Assembly (NCBI RefSeq): GCF_029024965.1
Contig: NZ_CP118982.1
Span: 2,634,220-2,698,219 of the forward strand
Length of the DNA stretch: 64,000 nucleotides
Source: Staphylococcus equorum
GTDB taxonomy: Bacteria > Bacillota > Bacilli > Staphylococcales > Staphylococcaceae
Direction of reading: 5' to 3'
The position numbers were made by a program, and so were the translations under genes. Positions within the stretch are counted from its first letter, which is position 1, and the number at the start of each line of letters is the position of its first letter. The notes beneath the pieces are model-generated. The model made no database searches and was not told the DNA's origin. It worked only from the letters and a program-made list of their open reading frames with translations. Below are positions 18,877-27,541 of this stretch, piece after piece.

Positions 18877-19010
18877 AGAGTTAACAGCAACTATCCGTAA
18901 GCATTGTTATTAAGTATAAATTTGATTTTGAAACAATTAAGAGACCCCATTAAAAAATGAACAATAAAATCAGGTGAAAGAGATTTTTAAAGGAAAGGTA
19001 AGAAAAGAAC

Positions 19011-19331
19011 ATGATGAAAGAGATAATAGCTATAATAGTACTGTCTTACGGCATCATTACAGGTGTATGGTATTTATACGTAAGTCATGGAGAATTAGAA
19101 GGCTTGAAGAAAAAGATAACCACTGCCCTTTCAATATTAAACAGTCTTATAGTAATTATATTTGGGGGATTAACGCTTTTAAACCTTTTATAAATAATAA
19201 GTTATGATCAACCTTTAATATTATCAGCACTATCGATGTTCCAACTGTCCATATTAGAAGAAAATAAAATTAGAGCGTTTTATATTTACTTTGGTTTAGC
19301 CCTCCTTATAATAAATCTCTTTATACGTTAG
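19011..19331 (+). pseudogene. Nonsense-interrupted four-helix membrane protein, paralogue of the gene at 40490
   Basis: The frame opens with MMKEIIAIIVLSYGIITG and continues ELEGLKKKITTALSILNS, closely matching the 106-residue protein at 40490-40810. A TAA at 19191-19193 interrupts it. The same frame then continues with LILSALSMFQLSILEENK and FYIYFGLALLIINLFIR to TAG 19329-19331, again matching the paralogue (IYIYFGLAMLVINVLIS). A single nonsense change therefore truncates the protein after two of four predicted membrane segments. The companion small genes found at 39.8-41.6 kb are absent here. Confidence 0.85.
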
Positions 19332-19397
19332 ATGGAAAAGATAAAAATATTGATATTTATTTAGTGTATTACTTTTAATTCCTTCGATTACTTTTAA

Positions 19398-19724
19398 AAT
19401 AAAATAATTGTAGCCCAAAAGAAACATCTAGAGCAAGGCGACTTATATCAATGGTCAAAAGAAGACGATGCATTCCATGAAAAAATCACTCAATTAGCTA
19501 ATAATTCTAAACTTATCAATATGAGAAATATACATGGTGATCAACTTTTTAGAGTTCGTTTATACACTATTAATGAAAGACCTATACCTGAATTTTCAGT
19601 TGAAGAGCATGAAGCCATGTTAACTTGTATGAAAATTGGCGATGCAAAAACCGCAAGACAATTAATGGAATATCATAGAAAAAGAGCTTGGAAGGAAATA
19701 AAACAGGTTCTAAAACACTTATAG
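19398..19724 (+). pseudogene. C-terminal FCD-domain remnant of a GntR-family regulator
   Basis: The frame is open only from 19398, after a stop, and has no plausible start or ribosome binding site. Translation gives LEQGDLYQWSKEDDAFHEKI, then ITQLANNSKL and later FSVEEHEAMLTCMKIGDAKT, the pattern of the helical ligand-binding FCD domain of FadR-type GntR regulators. The DNA-binding N-terminal half is missing. Such regulators usually control carbohydrate-acid or citrate genes; the frameshifted citrate transporter nearby may be a former target, which is inference only. Confidence 0.75.
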
Positions 19725-19739
19725 ATATATGGCTGTATT

Positions 19740-19769
19740 TTGCATTTCCAACCCTTATGATGTTATAAT
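19740..19769 (+). promoter_or_regulatory. Promoter of the type I antitoxin RNA (locus 1)
   Basis: The -35 TTGCAT (19740-19745) and -10 TATAAT (19764-19769) are separated by 18 bases and point towards the short RNA ending at the hairpin at 19802-19837. Confidence 0.7.
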
Positions 19770-19774
19770 TCACT

Positions 19775-19837
19775 TAACAAGGAATCCAATATGGATACAC
19801 CAAGCCCCTCACTATTACGAGTAGTGAGGGGCTTTTT
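19775..19837 (+). ncRNA. Antitoxin RNA of an Fst-type toxin-antitoxin locus (locus 1)
   Basis: This is a predicted RNA of about 63 nt, from just after the TATAAT box to the T run of a 13-bp terminator hairpin (AAGCCCCTCACTA / TAGTGAGGGGCTT). Its 5' segment 19776-19797 is a direct repeat of 19936-19958, which covers the toxin start codon. The RNA is therefore complementary to the toxin translation-start region as well as to the shared hairpin. This matches RNA II of the pAD1 par/Fst paradigm, which blocks toxin translation. Confidence 0.8.
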
Positions 19838-19857
19838 GTAGGTGTGGCTATTGTCGC

Positions 19858-19953
19858 CTATTTTTCATTACGTTTACGCAGCCAATGCGTAAATAACGCA
19901 ATGATACAATCACTGATGACTGTGATCGTCATGTGAACAAGGAATTCCAACAT
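19858..19953 (-). CDS. Type I toxin, Fst family (locus 1), 31 residues
   Basis: The small peptide MLEFLVHMTITVISDCIIAL is followed by FTHWLRKRNEK. It has a single hydrophobic helix, then the Trp and basic/charged tail typical of Fst/SprA1-type membrane toxins. A strong GAGGAGGTG site lies upstream. The leader can fold as CTCTCAGGCGTC pairing with GACGTAGAGAG, placing the ribosome binding site beside a stem, as in Fst mRNA. The convergent antitoxin RNA on the plus strand overlaps its 3' hairpin. The same leader block occurs at locus 2 (45.8 kb). Confidence 0.88.
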   Translation of the reverse strand: MLEFLVHMTITVISDCIIALFTHWLRKRNEK

Positions 19954-20008
19954 AGATAACACCTCCTCTCTACGTCGGCTTGACGCCTGAGAGATAGGCT
20001 ACTCAACT

Positions 20009-20014
20009 ATTATA
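20009..20014 (-). promoter_or_regulatory. Promoter -10 of toxin locus 1
   Basis: On the minus strand TGGTATAAT forms an extended -10 box about 55 bases before the toxin start codon. A clear -35 was not seen. Confidence 0.6.
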
Positions 20015-20179
20015 CCATCTGTAAATACGCAAGCATATGGACTTCCGATAAGTTGAATTATGCTGAATAGATTTCTAACAAACTATGATACATTTATAAT
20101 CAAAAAGCGTATTCGCATTATAGTGTCTAGTTGATTAAATTTGTTCAATTGCCCGTTCAATTGCCCGTTTAATTATCCA

Positions 20180-21551
20180 TTAAACTGTTACTACACCCAT
20201 TAGAATAGCAATTATCAACAGAATAATCGCAAATCCCCAAATCCAGAAAAATGCATATTTAATATAAGTACCCATATTCGCTTCTGCTAATCCAATAGCT
20301 AACCACAAGGCTGGAGAAAATGGACTTACAAATGTACCAATAATATTACCTATAACCATAGAATAGGCAGTTGAAATAGCGGGCACGCCAAATTGACTTG
20401 CTGTTTGTTCAACTATAGGTAAGACTGCAAAATAATAAGCATCTGTACTTGTGAGTAAATCAAGTGGCACACCAAAAATGCCAACAATAATATGTAAATA
20501 AGGGCCTACAGCGTTAGGAATAATATGAATAAAGTTAACTGCAATAGCTTCTAACATACCCGTTTCATTCAATACTCCTAAGAACATTCCTGCTGCAATA
20601 ATCACAGCGGCCATCATTAATGCATTTGGTGCATGTGCTTTCAAACGACTCATTTGTTCATCTACATTGGGAAAATTAATAACTAATGCGATTGCTACAC
20701 CAATCATAAAAGCAAATTCTGGAGGCGCGATGTTTGCTAACATTACTACGATAATTACAATTGTAAGTAAAGCGTTAATCCAATTCATCCATGGATTATT
20801 AATAGCTACACCACGTACCGGAAATTTTATATCTTGGTCACGCTCATAATTTTCAACTATCTTATTTATATCTAAGTGTTGTGTATCAGCTACTTCACCT
20901 TTATTAATAGCTTGATTAATACGTAATTTTTCTCTAAAACCTAAAAATACTGCGAAAAGTAACACCAGAATAAATCCTGTGATTTGTATAGGAATGATAC
21001 CATACCATAACTCATTAACATTTTTAACACCTAAAACTGATGCAGTACGTGCCATTGGCCCTCCCCAAGGCACCATATTCATAATTGCAGCACTTAAAGC
21101 AAGTAGTAATAATAGTAGATAACGGTTCATGTTAAGTGCTTTATATTAAAGGTAATAAAGCAGGAATAGAAAGTAAGAAAGTCGTAGCTCCAGCACCATC
21201 AAGTTGAGCAAAAGTGCCTATTAATGCGGTTACAATACAAACAACAATTACATTGCCTCTTGTTAGCAAAATTAATTTCTTTACGAGAGGTTTAAATAAA
21301 CCACTATCACTCATAATACCAAAGAAAATAATAGCAAAAATAAACATAATAACGACATTTATCACTTGATCCAAACCACTATTGAAAAACTCAACTAAAT
21401 CTCCAATACTATAACCTAATACTAATGCCCCAACACTAGGTATTAAAATCATACCTACCACTGGACTAATACGTTTTGCAATTAACAAACCTACAATAGA
21501 TATGATAATTATCAATCCAACAATTGTTAACCAAATACTATCTTGTTGCAT
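20180..21551 (-). pseudogene. CitMHS-family citrate-metal transporter, frameshifted
   Basis: Two adjacent frames give 136 and 316 residues that together form one transporter of about 452 residues. The first ends FLLSIPALLPL. The second contains the family-like MNRYLLLLLLALSAAIMNMV and VPWGGPMARTASVLG, many membrane helices, and ends ILMGVVTV. Removing one A near 21146 joins them as PALLPL-YKALN-MNRYLL, so a single-base insertion split the gene. CitM-type proteins take up citrate complexed with Mg2+ or Ca2+. A strong AAAGGGGG site precedes the first start. Function is probably lost unless the shift is a sequencing error. Confidence 0.85.
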
Positions 21552-21572
21552 AAAAATCCCCCTTTAAATTAT

Positions 21573-21603
21573 AAAAGCGCTAACATTAAATGTTAGCGCT
21601 TTT
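21573..21603. promoter_or_regulatory. Perfect 15-bp palindrome in the citrate transporter leader
   Basis: Arms AAAAGCGCTAACATT (21573-21587) and AATGTTAGCGCTTTT (21589-21603) are separated by one base, 22 bases upstream of the start codon. It could be an operator for a regulator or a leader hairpin; the 1-base spacer argues for protein binding rather than termination. Bases 21604-21885 hold no recognisable gene. Confidence 0.55.
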
Positions 21604-21885
21604 ATATAAACATAATAATATTTGTTGTTAATTGTAACAAAGAATCGGAATAATTACACAATTAACTATATTTTTATACAAATCTAAGAAATTTAATAGA
21701 TTTTTAATGAAAAAGTTATTTTGCTATTATTTAAAAAATATTATCATTCTGCAATTTTTGTTTTCTATTTTCTAGATGCTAAAGTATCTGAAACAAATTT
21801 TTAGTGGAGTAAGATTAATTTTTGTATAATTTTAGTTAAGCTAATAATGGCTAAGGTATGAAATATAAAGCAGTTGTAATTGAAT

Positions 21886-22402
21886 ATGACCCGTTTTTTA
21901 GCATTATGTGGAAGTAAACGCAAAAATTCACTAAACAAAAAGTTATTAATTGATATAGCAGAACCTCTCAGATGAACACACTTTTGAAATGTATGATGAA
22001 ATATATGATTTTCCATTATTTCATTCTGGTATAGAATACGAAGATTACCCGAAGATTATAAAAGAATATATAGCTAAATTAGACAAAAGTGATCATATTG
22101 TCATGGCAATACCTGAATATATTCGGGGTGTCCCAGCTACTCTAAAAAATGCAATTGAATGGCTATTAGCCTCAAATATACTTTATAAAAAGCCTGTTTC
22201 TTTTAAAGTAAGCAGTGCGCGTGGTGACGCATGTTATGATAACTTGATTACATTTTTAAAATTCCTCAACCCAAAACTTCATGAAGATGGCATGCTATTG
22301 TTATCAGGAGGAAAAAGATTACGTGATGAAAATGGTCAATTCTTTTATACAGAGACTAACAATAAATTGCAAAACTTTGTCCAACATTTAGAACAAAATT
22401 AA
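21886..22402 (+). pseudogene. NADPH-dependent FMN reductase, frameshifted
   Basis: The frame from ATG 21886 reads MTRFLALCGSKRKNSLNKK and LLIDIAE, the N-terminal phosphate-binding strand-loop-helix of the family, but meets a stop at 21973. The next frame continues LSDEHTFEMYDEIYDFPLF and later AIPEYIRGVPATLKNAIEWL, the conserved flavoprotein motif. One extra C at 21964/21965 explains the break; without it a protein of about 171 residues results. Members reduce FMN, azo compounds or quinones with NADPH. No strong ribosome binding site was found. Confidence 0.82.
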
Positions 22403-22517
22403 AATAAGATGTAGAGATACTTAAAACCTTTATTAAATTTAAGTGATGCTATTATTTGGAGCGAAGTAATTGATAAGTTTCTTATATTACCGCTAAATAT
22501 AAAGTTTGATTATGAAA

Positions 22518-22856
22518 TTAAAAAGAGGCTTCCTTTTTAAGGAAATGAACTCTCTCTTTTGCTTCTTCCAATTGTTTAGAAGCGATATCTTTTAAATCCA
22601 AAAACATGTCATAACGTTCTTGAATTGTACTATCCCCTTGTAGGGATAAGTGAACATAATCTTGGGTTTCCTTAATAGACATGCCACACTTCCTTAAATG
22701 TTTAATACCAATTAACCAGTTTATAGATTCTTGATTGAATAAGCGTTGATTATTTTTATTACGCATTAATGATGGAATAAGTTCACAGTCTGCATAATAA
22801 CGAACTGTATGTTCACTTATATCGACAGCTTTCGAAACTTCTTTAACTGTTTTCAT
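22518..22856 (-). CDS. MerR-family transcriptional regulator
   Basis: The product is a 112-residue protein with an N-terminal winged helix (MKTVKEVSKAVDISEHTVRY) followed by a dimerisation coiled coil (LKDIASKQLEEAKERVHFLK). Only one Cys lies in the DNA-binding part, so a metal-sensor role is not indicated. It is divergent from the aldo/keto reductase at 22959. The shared intergenic region has a MerR-type promoter with a 19-bp spacer, so it probably regulates that gene in response to aldehydes or another electrophile, as AdhR-like MerR proteins do. The regulator itself appears intact. Confidence 0.88.
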   Translation of the reverse strand: MKTVKEVSKAVDISEHTVRYYADCELIPSLMRNKNNQRLFNQESINWLIGIKHLRKCGMSIKETQDYVHLSLQGDSTIQERYDMFLDLKDIASKQLEEAKERVHFLKKEASF

Positions 22857-22878
22857 TTTTTCCTCACCTTTATCATTC

Positions 22879-22909
22879 TTGACTTAGAGTAACTCTCAAG
22901 TAGTAAAGT
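22879..22909 (+). promoter_or_regulatory. MerR-type promoter/operator for the aldo/keto reductase
   Basis: The -35 TTGACT (22879-22884) and -10 TAAAGT (22904-22909) are 19 bp apart, too long for normal promoters and typical of MerR targets. The imperfect palindrome CTTAGAGTAACTCTCAAG (22883-22900) fills the spacer. Confidence 0.75.
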
Positions 22910-22958
22910 AAGCATATCATATGAATATGATATACATATTTCAAGGAGGTTATTTAAT

Positions 22959-23962
22959 ATGAAAACACGAAACGTTAGAAGCTTAGAAGTTTCTCCGATA
23001 GGAATGGGATGTATGGGGCTTTCTCATGGATATGGCGAAGTTCCTGAAAAAGATTATAGTATAGAGGCGATTCGAAAAGCATATAAAAAGGTTGCACATT
23101 TTTCGATACAGCAGAAGTTTATGGTCAAGAGATGTTTTACCTTGGTCATAATGAAGAAATTGTAGGCAAAGCTATAGAACCATTTAGAGAAAATATAATT
23201 CTAGCAACGAAATTCCATATTGATGAAGACGAGCTTTCAGAAGATAAGGATTTATATACAATTATACGTGAACACTTAAATATTTCACTTGAAAATTTAA
23301 AAACAGATTATGTAGATCTTTATTATTTACACAGAGTAAATGAAGAAATACCATTAAAAGATATTGCAATAGTTATGGGTCAACTGATTGATGACGGGCT
23401 TATTAAAGAATGGGGTCTGTCACAAGTTTCTATAGAGATGCTTACTGAAGCACATGAAATAACACCTGTAGGCGCTGTTCAAAATCTATATAATATGATG
23501 GAAAGAGATTGCGAGGAAAAAATCATACCCTATTGTATTGAAAATGGTATTAGTCTTATACCATTTTCTCCAACAGCTAGTGGCTTTTTATCAGGTAAAG
23601 TTACAACAGAAACTAAATTTGAAGGTGACGATGTGCGTAAATTTGTGCCACAACTATCTAAAGAAAATATTGTTGCGAATCAACCAATCTTAGATATTTT
23701 AGAAAAATTTGCAAATGAAAAAAATGCAACGAACGCACAAATTTCACTTGCATGGATGCTTCACAAATATCCAAATATTATTCCAATTCCAGGTTCAAAA
23801 AACCAAGAACGTATTTTAGAAAACCTTGATAGTTGGAATGTTGAATTAACAGATAACGAGTTTGAAGAAATTGAATTAGCACTCAATTCAGTTGAAGTTT
23901 ATGGACACAGAGGACATGTGGAATCACATCAATCAGGGTTTGGAAATAATTGGAAAAACTAA
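22959..23962 (+). pseudogene. Aldo/keto reductase, frameshifted
   Basis: The start ATG 22959 has a good AAGGAGG site. The first frame gives EVSPIGMGCMGLSHGYGEVP and breaks after KAYKK. The next frame continues CTFFDTAEVYG, LGHNEEIVGKA and later ISLAWMLHKYPNIIPIPGS, the AKR catalytic (Asp/Tyr) and NADPH-binding motifs. One G is missing at 23091-23092 (AAG GT TGC instead of a Gly codon). Restored, the protein would be about 334 residues, usual for the family. It is divergent from an intact MerR gene that presumably controlled it. Confidence 0.87.
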
Positions 23963-24163
23963 CCATTTTAAATATCGTCTGTCACCATTAATTTTTGTAC
24001 TTAAATATAATTTTCAAGACTCAACGAATAGACTATAACCTTCCACTTCTTTATAATTCCATAAAGTTTAGTCATATAGGCGACGGGAATATATTGTAAA
24101 GAAACAGATTATATTTATGCCACTTGATCACGAGAAATTCTATGAAAATTGTGAGCGTTATTT

Positions 24164-25312
24164 ATGAAAGCTGTTACTTTTCAAGGTCAAAAACAAATGG
24201 AAGTTAAGCAAGTCAGTGACCCAAAGATTGAAGATTCAACAGACGCTATTATTAAAATAACGGCATCAGGTATCTGTGGTTCTGATTTACATTTATATCA
24301 TCAAGGTGATTTAATGATGGATCCAGGATTTGTCATTGGTCACGAGCCAATGGGCATCGTTGAAGAAGTTGGTAAAAACGTTAAAAAACTTAAAAAAGGT
24401 GATCGTGTAGTGATTCCTTTTAATATAGGTTGTGGTGATTGTTACTATTGCAATCACGAAATGGAATCTCAGTGTGATAATTCAAATCAAGAGCAAGCCA
24501 ATTGGCAAATGGATAATGGTGGTTTGTTTGGTTTCGGCAGTATGCACGGTAACCATTGGGGCGGCCAAGCTGAATATTTAAGAGTCCCTTACGCAGACTT
24601 TTCTTCGTTTATTGTTCCAGACAATGATATGAAAGATGAGGACGTTTTATTTTTATCTGATGTCGCACCTACTGCATATTGGAGTGTAGAACATTCTGGC
24701 GTTAAATCAGGTGATACAGTTGTCATCTTAGGCTGTGGTCCAATCGGGCTTATGGCACAAAAATTCGCAAAGCTTAAAGGTGCGAAACGTGTCATCGCTG
24801 TAGATAATATTGAGCACAGACTACAACATGCCAAGGAATATAACCAAGTCGAAATCTATAATTTTGATAAAGAAAAAGAAATCGGTAAATTACTGCGTGA
24901 TACCACGCATGGTGGTGCGAATATCGTGATTGATTGTGTAGGTATGGATGGGAAAGTCAAAGCATCCGAACGTGACTTGAGTTCAGATTCTGCACAACGT
25001 GGCACAATCAGTCCTATTGATACTGCCGCAGAAGCTGTAAGTAAATTCGGTACGATTCAATTAACAGGTATCTATGCGACGCCAGCCGATGATTTCCCAC
25101 TCAATTTGATTTTCAACCGTAATGTCCAAGTTAAGACCGGCCAAGCACCAGTGATTCATCTTATGCCAAAATTATACGAGATGATTCGCGAAGGTACATT
25201 TGATCCAACTGATATTCTTACCCATACGATGCCATTAGATAAAGCGGCAGAAGCTTATGAAATATTCGATCAGAAAAAAGAAAATAATATTAAAGTGATT
25301 TTAAAACCTTAA
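24164..25312 (+). CDS. Zinc-dependent alcohol dehydrogenase (formaldehyde dehydrogenase-like)
   Basis: The product is a 382-residue MDR enzyme. The catalytic zinc site is marked by SGICGSDLHLY and GHEPMGIVEEVG. The structural zinc lobe has four cysteines in GCGDCYYCNHEMESQCDN. The NAD-binding loop is VVILGCGPIGLMAQKFA. The long insertion with HGNHWGGQAEYLRVP and DSAQRGTISPIDTAAEA is typical of glutathione-independent formaldehyde dehydrogenase-like members. The ribosome binding site is weak. It is monocistronic and ends at a terminator. The substrate is unproven. Confidence 0.88.
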   Translation: MKAVTFQGQKQMEVKQVSDPKIEDSTDAIIKITASGICGSDLHLYHQGDLMMDPGFVIGHEPMGIVEEVGKNVKKLKKGDRVVIPFNIGCGDCYYCNHEMESQCDNSNQEQANWQMDNGGLFGFGSMHGNHWGGQAEYLRVPYADFSSFIVPDNDMKDEDVLFLSDVAPTAYWSVEHSGVKSGDTVVILGCGPIGLMAQKFAKLKGAKRVIAVDNIEHRLQHAKEYNQVEIYNFDKEKEIGKLLRDTTHGGANIVIDCVGMDGKVKASERDLSSDSAQRGTISPIDTAAEAVSKFGTIQLTGIYATPADDFPLNLIFNRNVQVKTGQAPVIHLMPKLYEMIREGTFDPTDILTHTMPLDKAAEAYEIFDQKKENNIKVILKP

Positions 25313-25343
25313 ACAAAATAAAAAATTAATAACACTATTAACG

Positions 25344-25379
25344 TCTCCCTAATTCACAAAGAATTTGGGAGATATTTTT
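25344..25379 (+). terminator. Terminator after the alcohol dehydrogenase
   Basis: Arms TCTCCCTAATTC (25344-25355) and GAATTTGGGAGA (25361-25372) form a 12-bp stem with one mismatch, followed by TATTTTT. The remaining gap to 25708 is AT-rich and shows no gene. Confidence 0.8.
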
Positions 25380-25708
25380 AATTGTTACACAAAACAATAA
25401 ATATAATACGTATTTATTGCGAAAAGTTTAATATATTAAAATTGTGGAATATATACACCATAGCAGTAATTTCTCTTAAGTGTTTGAAGATTTAAATCTC
25501 ATTCACAGTATATAGTTTATTAAAAACAAATAATCATATTTCCTCAATCTTCAATATAACTATTAAAATTCATGTCTAATAAACAAACGACTCAATATAT
25601 TCCTTTTGTATAAACGACTTTTTTAACCTTTTTAACAATTTCCATTACAGTTTTAAATTTTCAATTCCAAAGCTACGATATAAAATTCAAAGTTTAGGTG
25701 TGATAATT

Positions 25709-26101
25709 ATGAAAATAGAACAATGTATAGAAGATTTTATAAAAAGTATTATTAAAAAAGACCCAGAGTTATTTTGTAGTTTATTATGCCCTAAAGATTT
25801 ATCTCTTTTAAGAAAAAAACTATATATAAAAACAGGACACCTTGGTGTAAATCGTTATATAAAAGATAAATACTTAAAAAAACTCACACGTTTAGTAACT
25901 ACTTTTTACAAATACGAGTATTTTAAAGATGGCGATAAATATATAGTGAAATATTCTTTTGATCAAAACAATTCTTATCTTAAGACAGAATTCAAAATCG
26001 TTGACGATCAAAATACGCCATTATTTAATTTGAATATAAATAAAATGCAAGTGAAATTTTTCAACCATCCTTCTACTGTAGGTGATGTACATGCCACTTA
26101 A
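25709..26101 (+). CDS. Hypothetical protein, 130 residues, coupled to a peroxiredoxin
   Basis: The gene starts at ATG 25709, 8 bases after AGGTG. The protein begins MKIEQCIEDFIKSIIKKDPE, is basic and soluble, and has a fold-like alternation of helices then strands (YEYFKDGDKYIVKYSF) that resembles NTF2/SnoaL-type small proteins; this is a guess from pattern only. Its end overlaps the start of the peroxiredoxin gene by 11 bases, implying translational coupling and a shared role in peroxide handling. Confidence 0.6.
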   Translation: MKIEQCIEDFIKSIIKKDPELFCSLLCPKDLSLLRKKLYIKTGHLGVNRYIKDKYLKKLTRLVTTFYKYEYFKDGDKYIVKYSFDQNNSYLKTEFKIVDDQNTPLFNLNINKMQVKFFNHPSTVGDVHAT

Positions 26102-26798
26102 TTCAGATTTACATTCCGAAACACAACGTCTGCCACGCATTGGAGAAAAGGCTCCATTTTTTAAAGGTCAATCCACACAAGGTGAAATAACTTTAGATGA
26201 TTATAAAAATGACTGGGTGATTTTATTTGCTCATCCAGCTGATTTTACGCCAGTTTGTACTTCAGAATTTGTAGCATTACAAAATCAATATTCGGAATTT
26301 CAAGATTTAGGTGTGAAACTGGTTGGTTTAAGTGTAGATAGTCTTGCCTCACACGTGGCATGGTTAAACAGTATCGAAGAGTCTTTTGATGTACAAATTG
26401 AGTTTCCACTTATTGCAGATGCCAACAAGGTAATATCAGAAACTTATGGTATGTTGGCGCCTGAATCAAATAATACAGAAAGCTCAAGAGCAGTATTTAT
26501 TATCGATGATGATGCTGTGGTTCGTGCCATGATTTACTATCCAATGACTACTGGTCGTAATATCGACGAACTTTTACGTGTTACTAGAGCGATGAAGACC
26601 TCTGATGAAACAGGAGATAACACACCTGCTAATTGGAAAAAAGGAGATAATTTATTAGCCGCCCCACCAGAAACGCTTGAAGATGCTAAAAAACGAATGA
26701 AAGATTCCAATTATGACTGTAAAAATTGGTATTATTGTGAAAAAGATGATGAACAAAACTCTAAAAAATTTTATAACCCATTTTTATATAATAATTAG
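26091..26798 (+). CDS. Peroxiredoxin (AhpC/TSA, Prx6-like)
   Basis: The protein has about 235 residues and the peroxidatic cysteine motif ADFTPVCTSEF near residue 50. The later RAVFIIDDDAVVRAMIYYP and the long C-terminal arm with APPETLEDAKKR are typical of the Prx6 subfamily. Extra cysteines near the C-terminus (YDCKNWYYCEKD) are candidate resolving residues. It reduces peroxides using a thiol donor. ATG 26091 is preferred, 5 bases after AGGTGA; upstream in-frame ATG/GTG codons overlap that site. It is coupled to the preceding small gene. Confidence 0.88.
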   Translation: MPLNSDLHSETQRLPRIGEKAPFFKGQSTQGEITLDDYKNDWVILFAHPADFTPVCTSEFVALQNQYSEFQDLGVKLVGLSVDSLASHVAWLNSIEESFDVQIEFPLIADANKVISETYGMLAPESNNTESSRAVFIIDDDAVVRAMIYYPMTTGRNIDELLRVTRAMKTSDETGDNTPANWKKGDNLLAAPPETLEDAKKRMKDSNYDCKNWYYCEKDDEQNSKKFYNPFLYNN

Positions 26799-26870
26799 TC
26801 CTACTCCAATAAGATGAGTTATTACTTCTCTCTATTATTCAAAATTAAAAGATAAAATGGAGGCAAAGTT

Positions 26871-27488
26871 ATGACCTTGAAAGCAATTATTTTAAATGCA
26901 TCTCTAAAACACGGTGATGAACTATCCAATACAGAAGGGTTAGCGCAAGAAGTCACTGACATCTATCATAAAGAAAATGTAGTGAGTGAGATGATTCGAT
27001 TAAGTGATTATAATATTTCTTATGGCATCTCTGATGATATGGGCGGTGACGACGAATGGCCCCTCATTTTAGAAAAAATTAAAAACGCAGATATTTTAAT
27101 TATTGGTACACCTTTATGGCTAGGTGAGAAAAGTAGTATCGCAACGCTTGCCATTGAACGTCTTTATGGCAGTACAAGTTTAACCAATGAAGACGGTCAA
27201 TCCATTTTTTATAATAAAGTGGGCGGTGCGATTATTACTGGTAACGAAGATGGCGCAAAAAATGCCGCGGCTTCAATACTATATGCCCTATCTCATATTG
27301 GCTTAACAGTACCTCCAAATGTTGACGCTTATTGGGTTGGTGAAGCAGGCCCAGGCCCTTCTTATTTAGACATCGAGCACGTAAACGAATTTACCAAAAA
27401 ACACGTTGAAATGCTCGCTTATAATACAATGCACTTAGCTAAAATTTTCAAGGATAATCCAATTCCGAATAAGGGTAATCAATTATAA
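26871..27488 (+). CDS. Flavodoxin-family NAD(P)H-dependent oxidoreductase
   Basis: The product is a 205-residue flavoprotein. It starts with the beta-strand and loop AIILNASLKHGDELSNTEG and has the second FMN-contacting segment ADILIIGTPLWLGEKSSIA, as in NADPH-dependent FMN reductases and WrbA-like quinone reductases. A GGAGG ribosome binding site precedes the ATG. It follows the peroxiredoxin by 72 bases in the same direction, so a redox-stress operon is plausible. It ends at a strong bidirectional terminator. Confidence 0.83.
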   Translation: MTLKAIILNASLKHGDELSNTEGLAQEVTDIYHKENVVSEMIRLSDYNISYGISDDMGGDDEWPLILEKIKNADILIIGTPLWLGEKSSIATLAIERLYGSTSLTNEDGQSIFYNKVGGAIITGNEDGAKNAAASILYALSHIGLTVPPNVDAYWVGEAGPGPSYLDIEHVNEFTKKHVEMLAYNTMHLAKIFKDNPIPNKGNQL

Positions 27489-27500
27489 AAAACAATATTA

Positions 27501-27531
27501 AAAAGCCAGTTGCTTCATGCAACTGGCTTTT
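27501..27531. terminator. Bidirectional terminator
   Basis: A 13-bp perfect stem (AAAAGCCAGTTGC / GCAACTGGCTTTT) with a 5-base loop has A/T tails on both sides, between the oxidoreductase and the convergent exporter gene. Confidence 0.92.
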
Positions 27532-27541
27532 CGCGTAGTAT

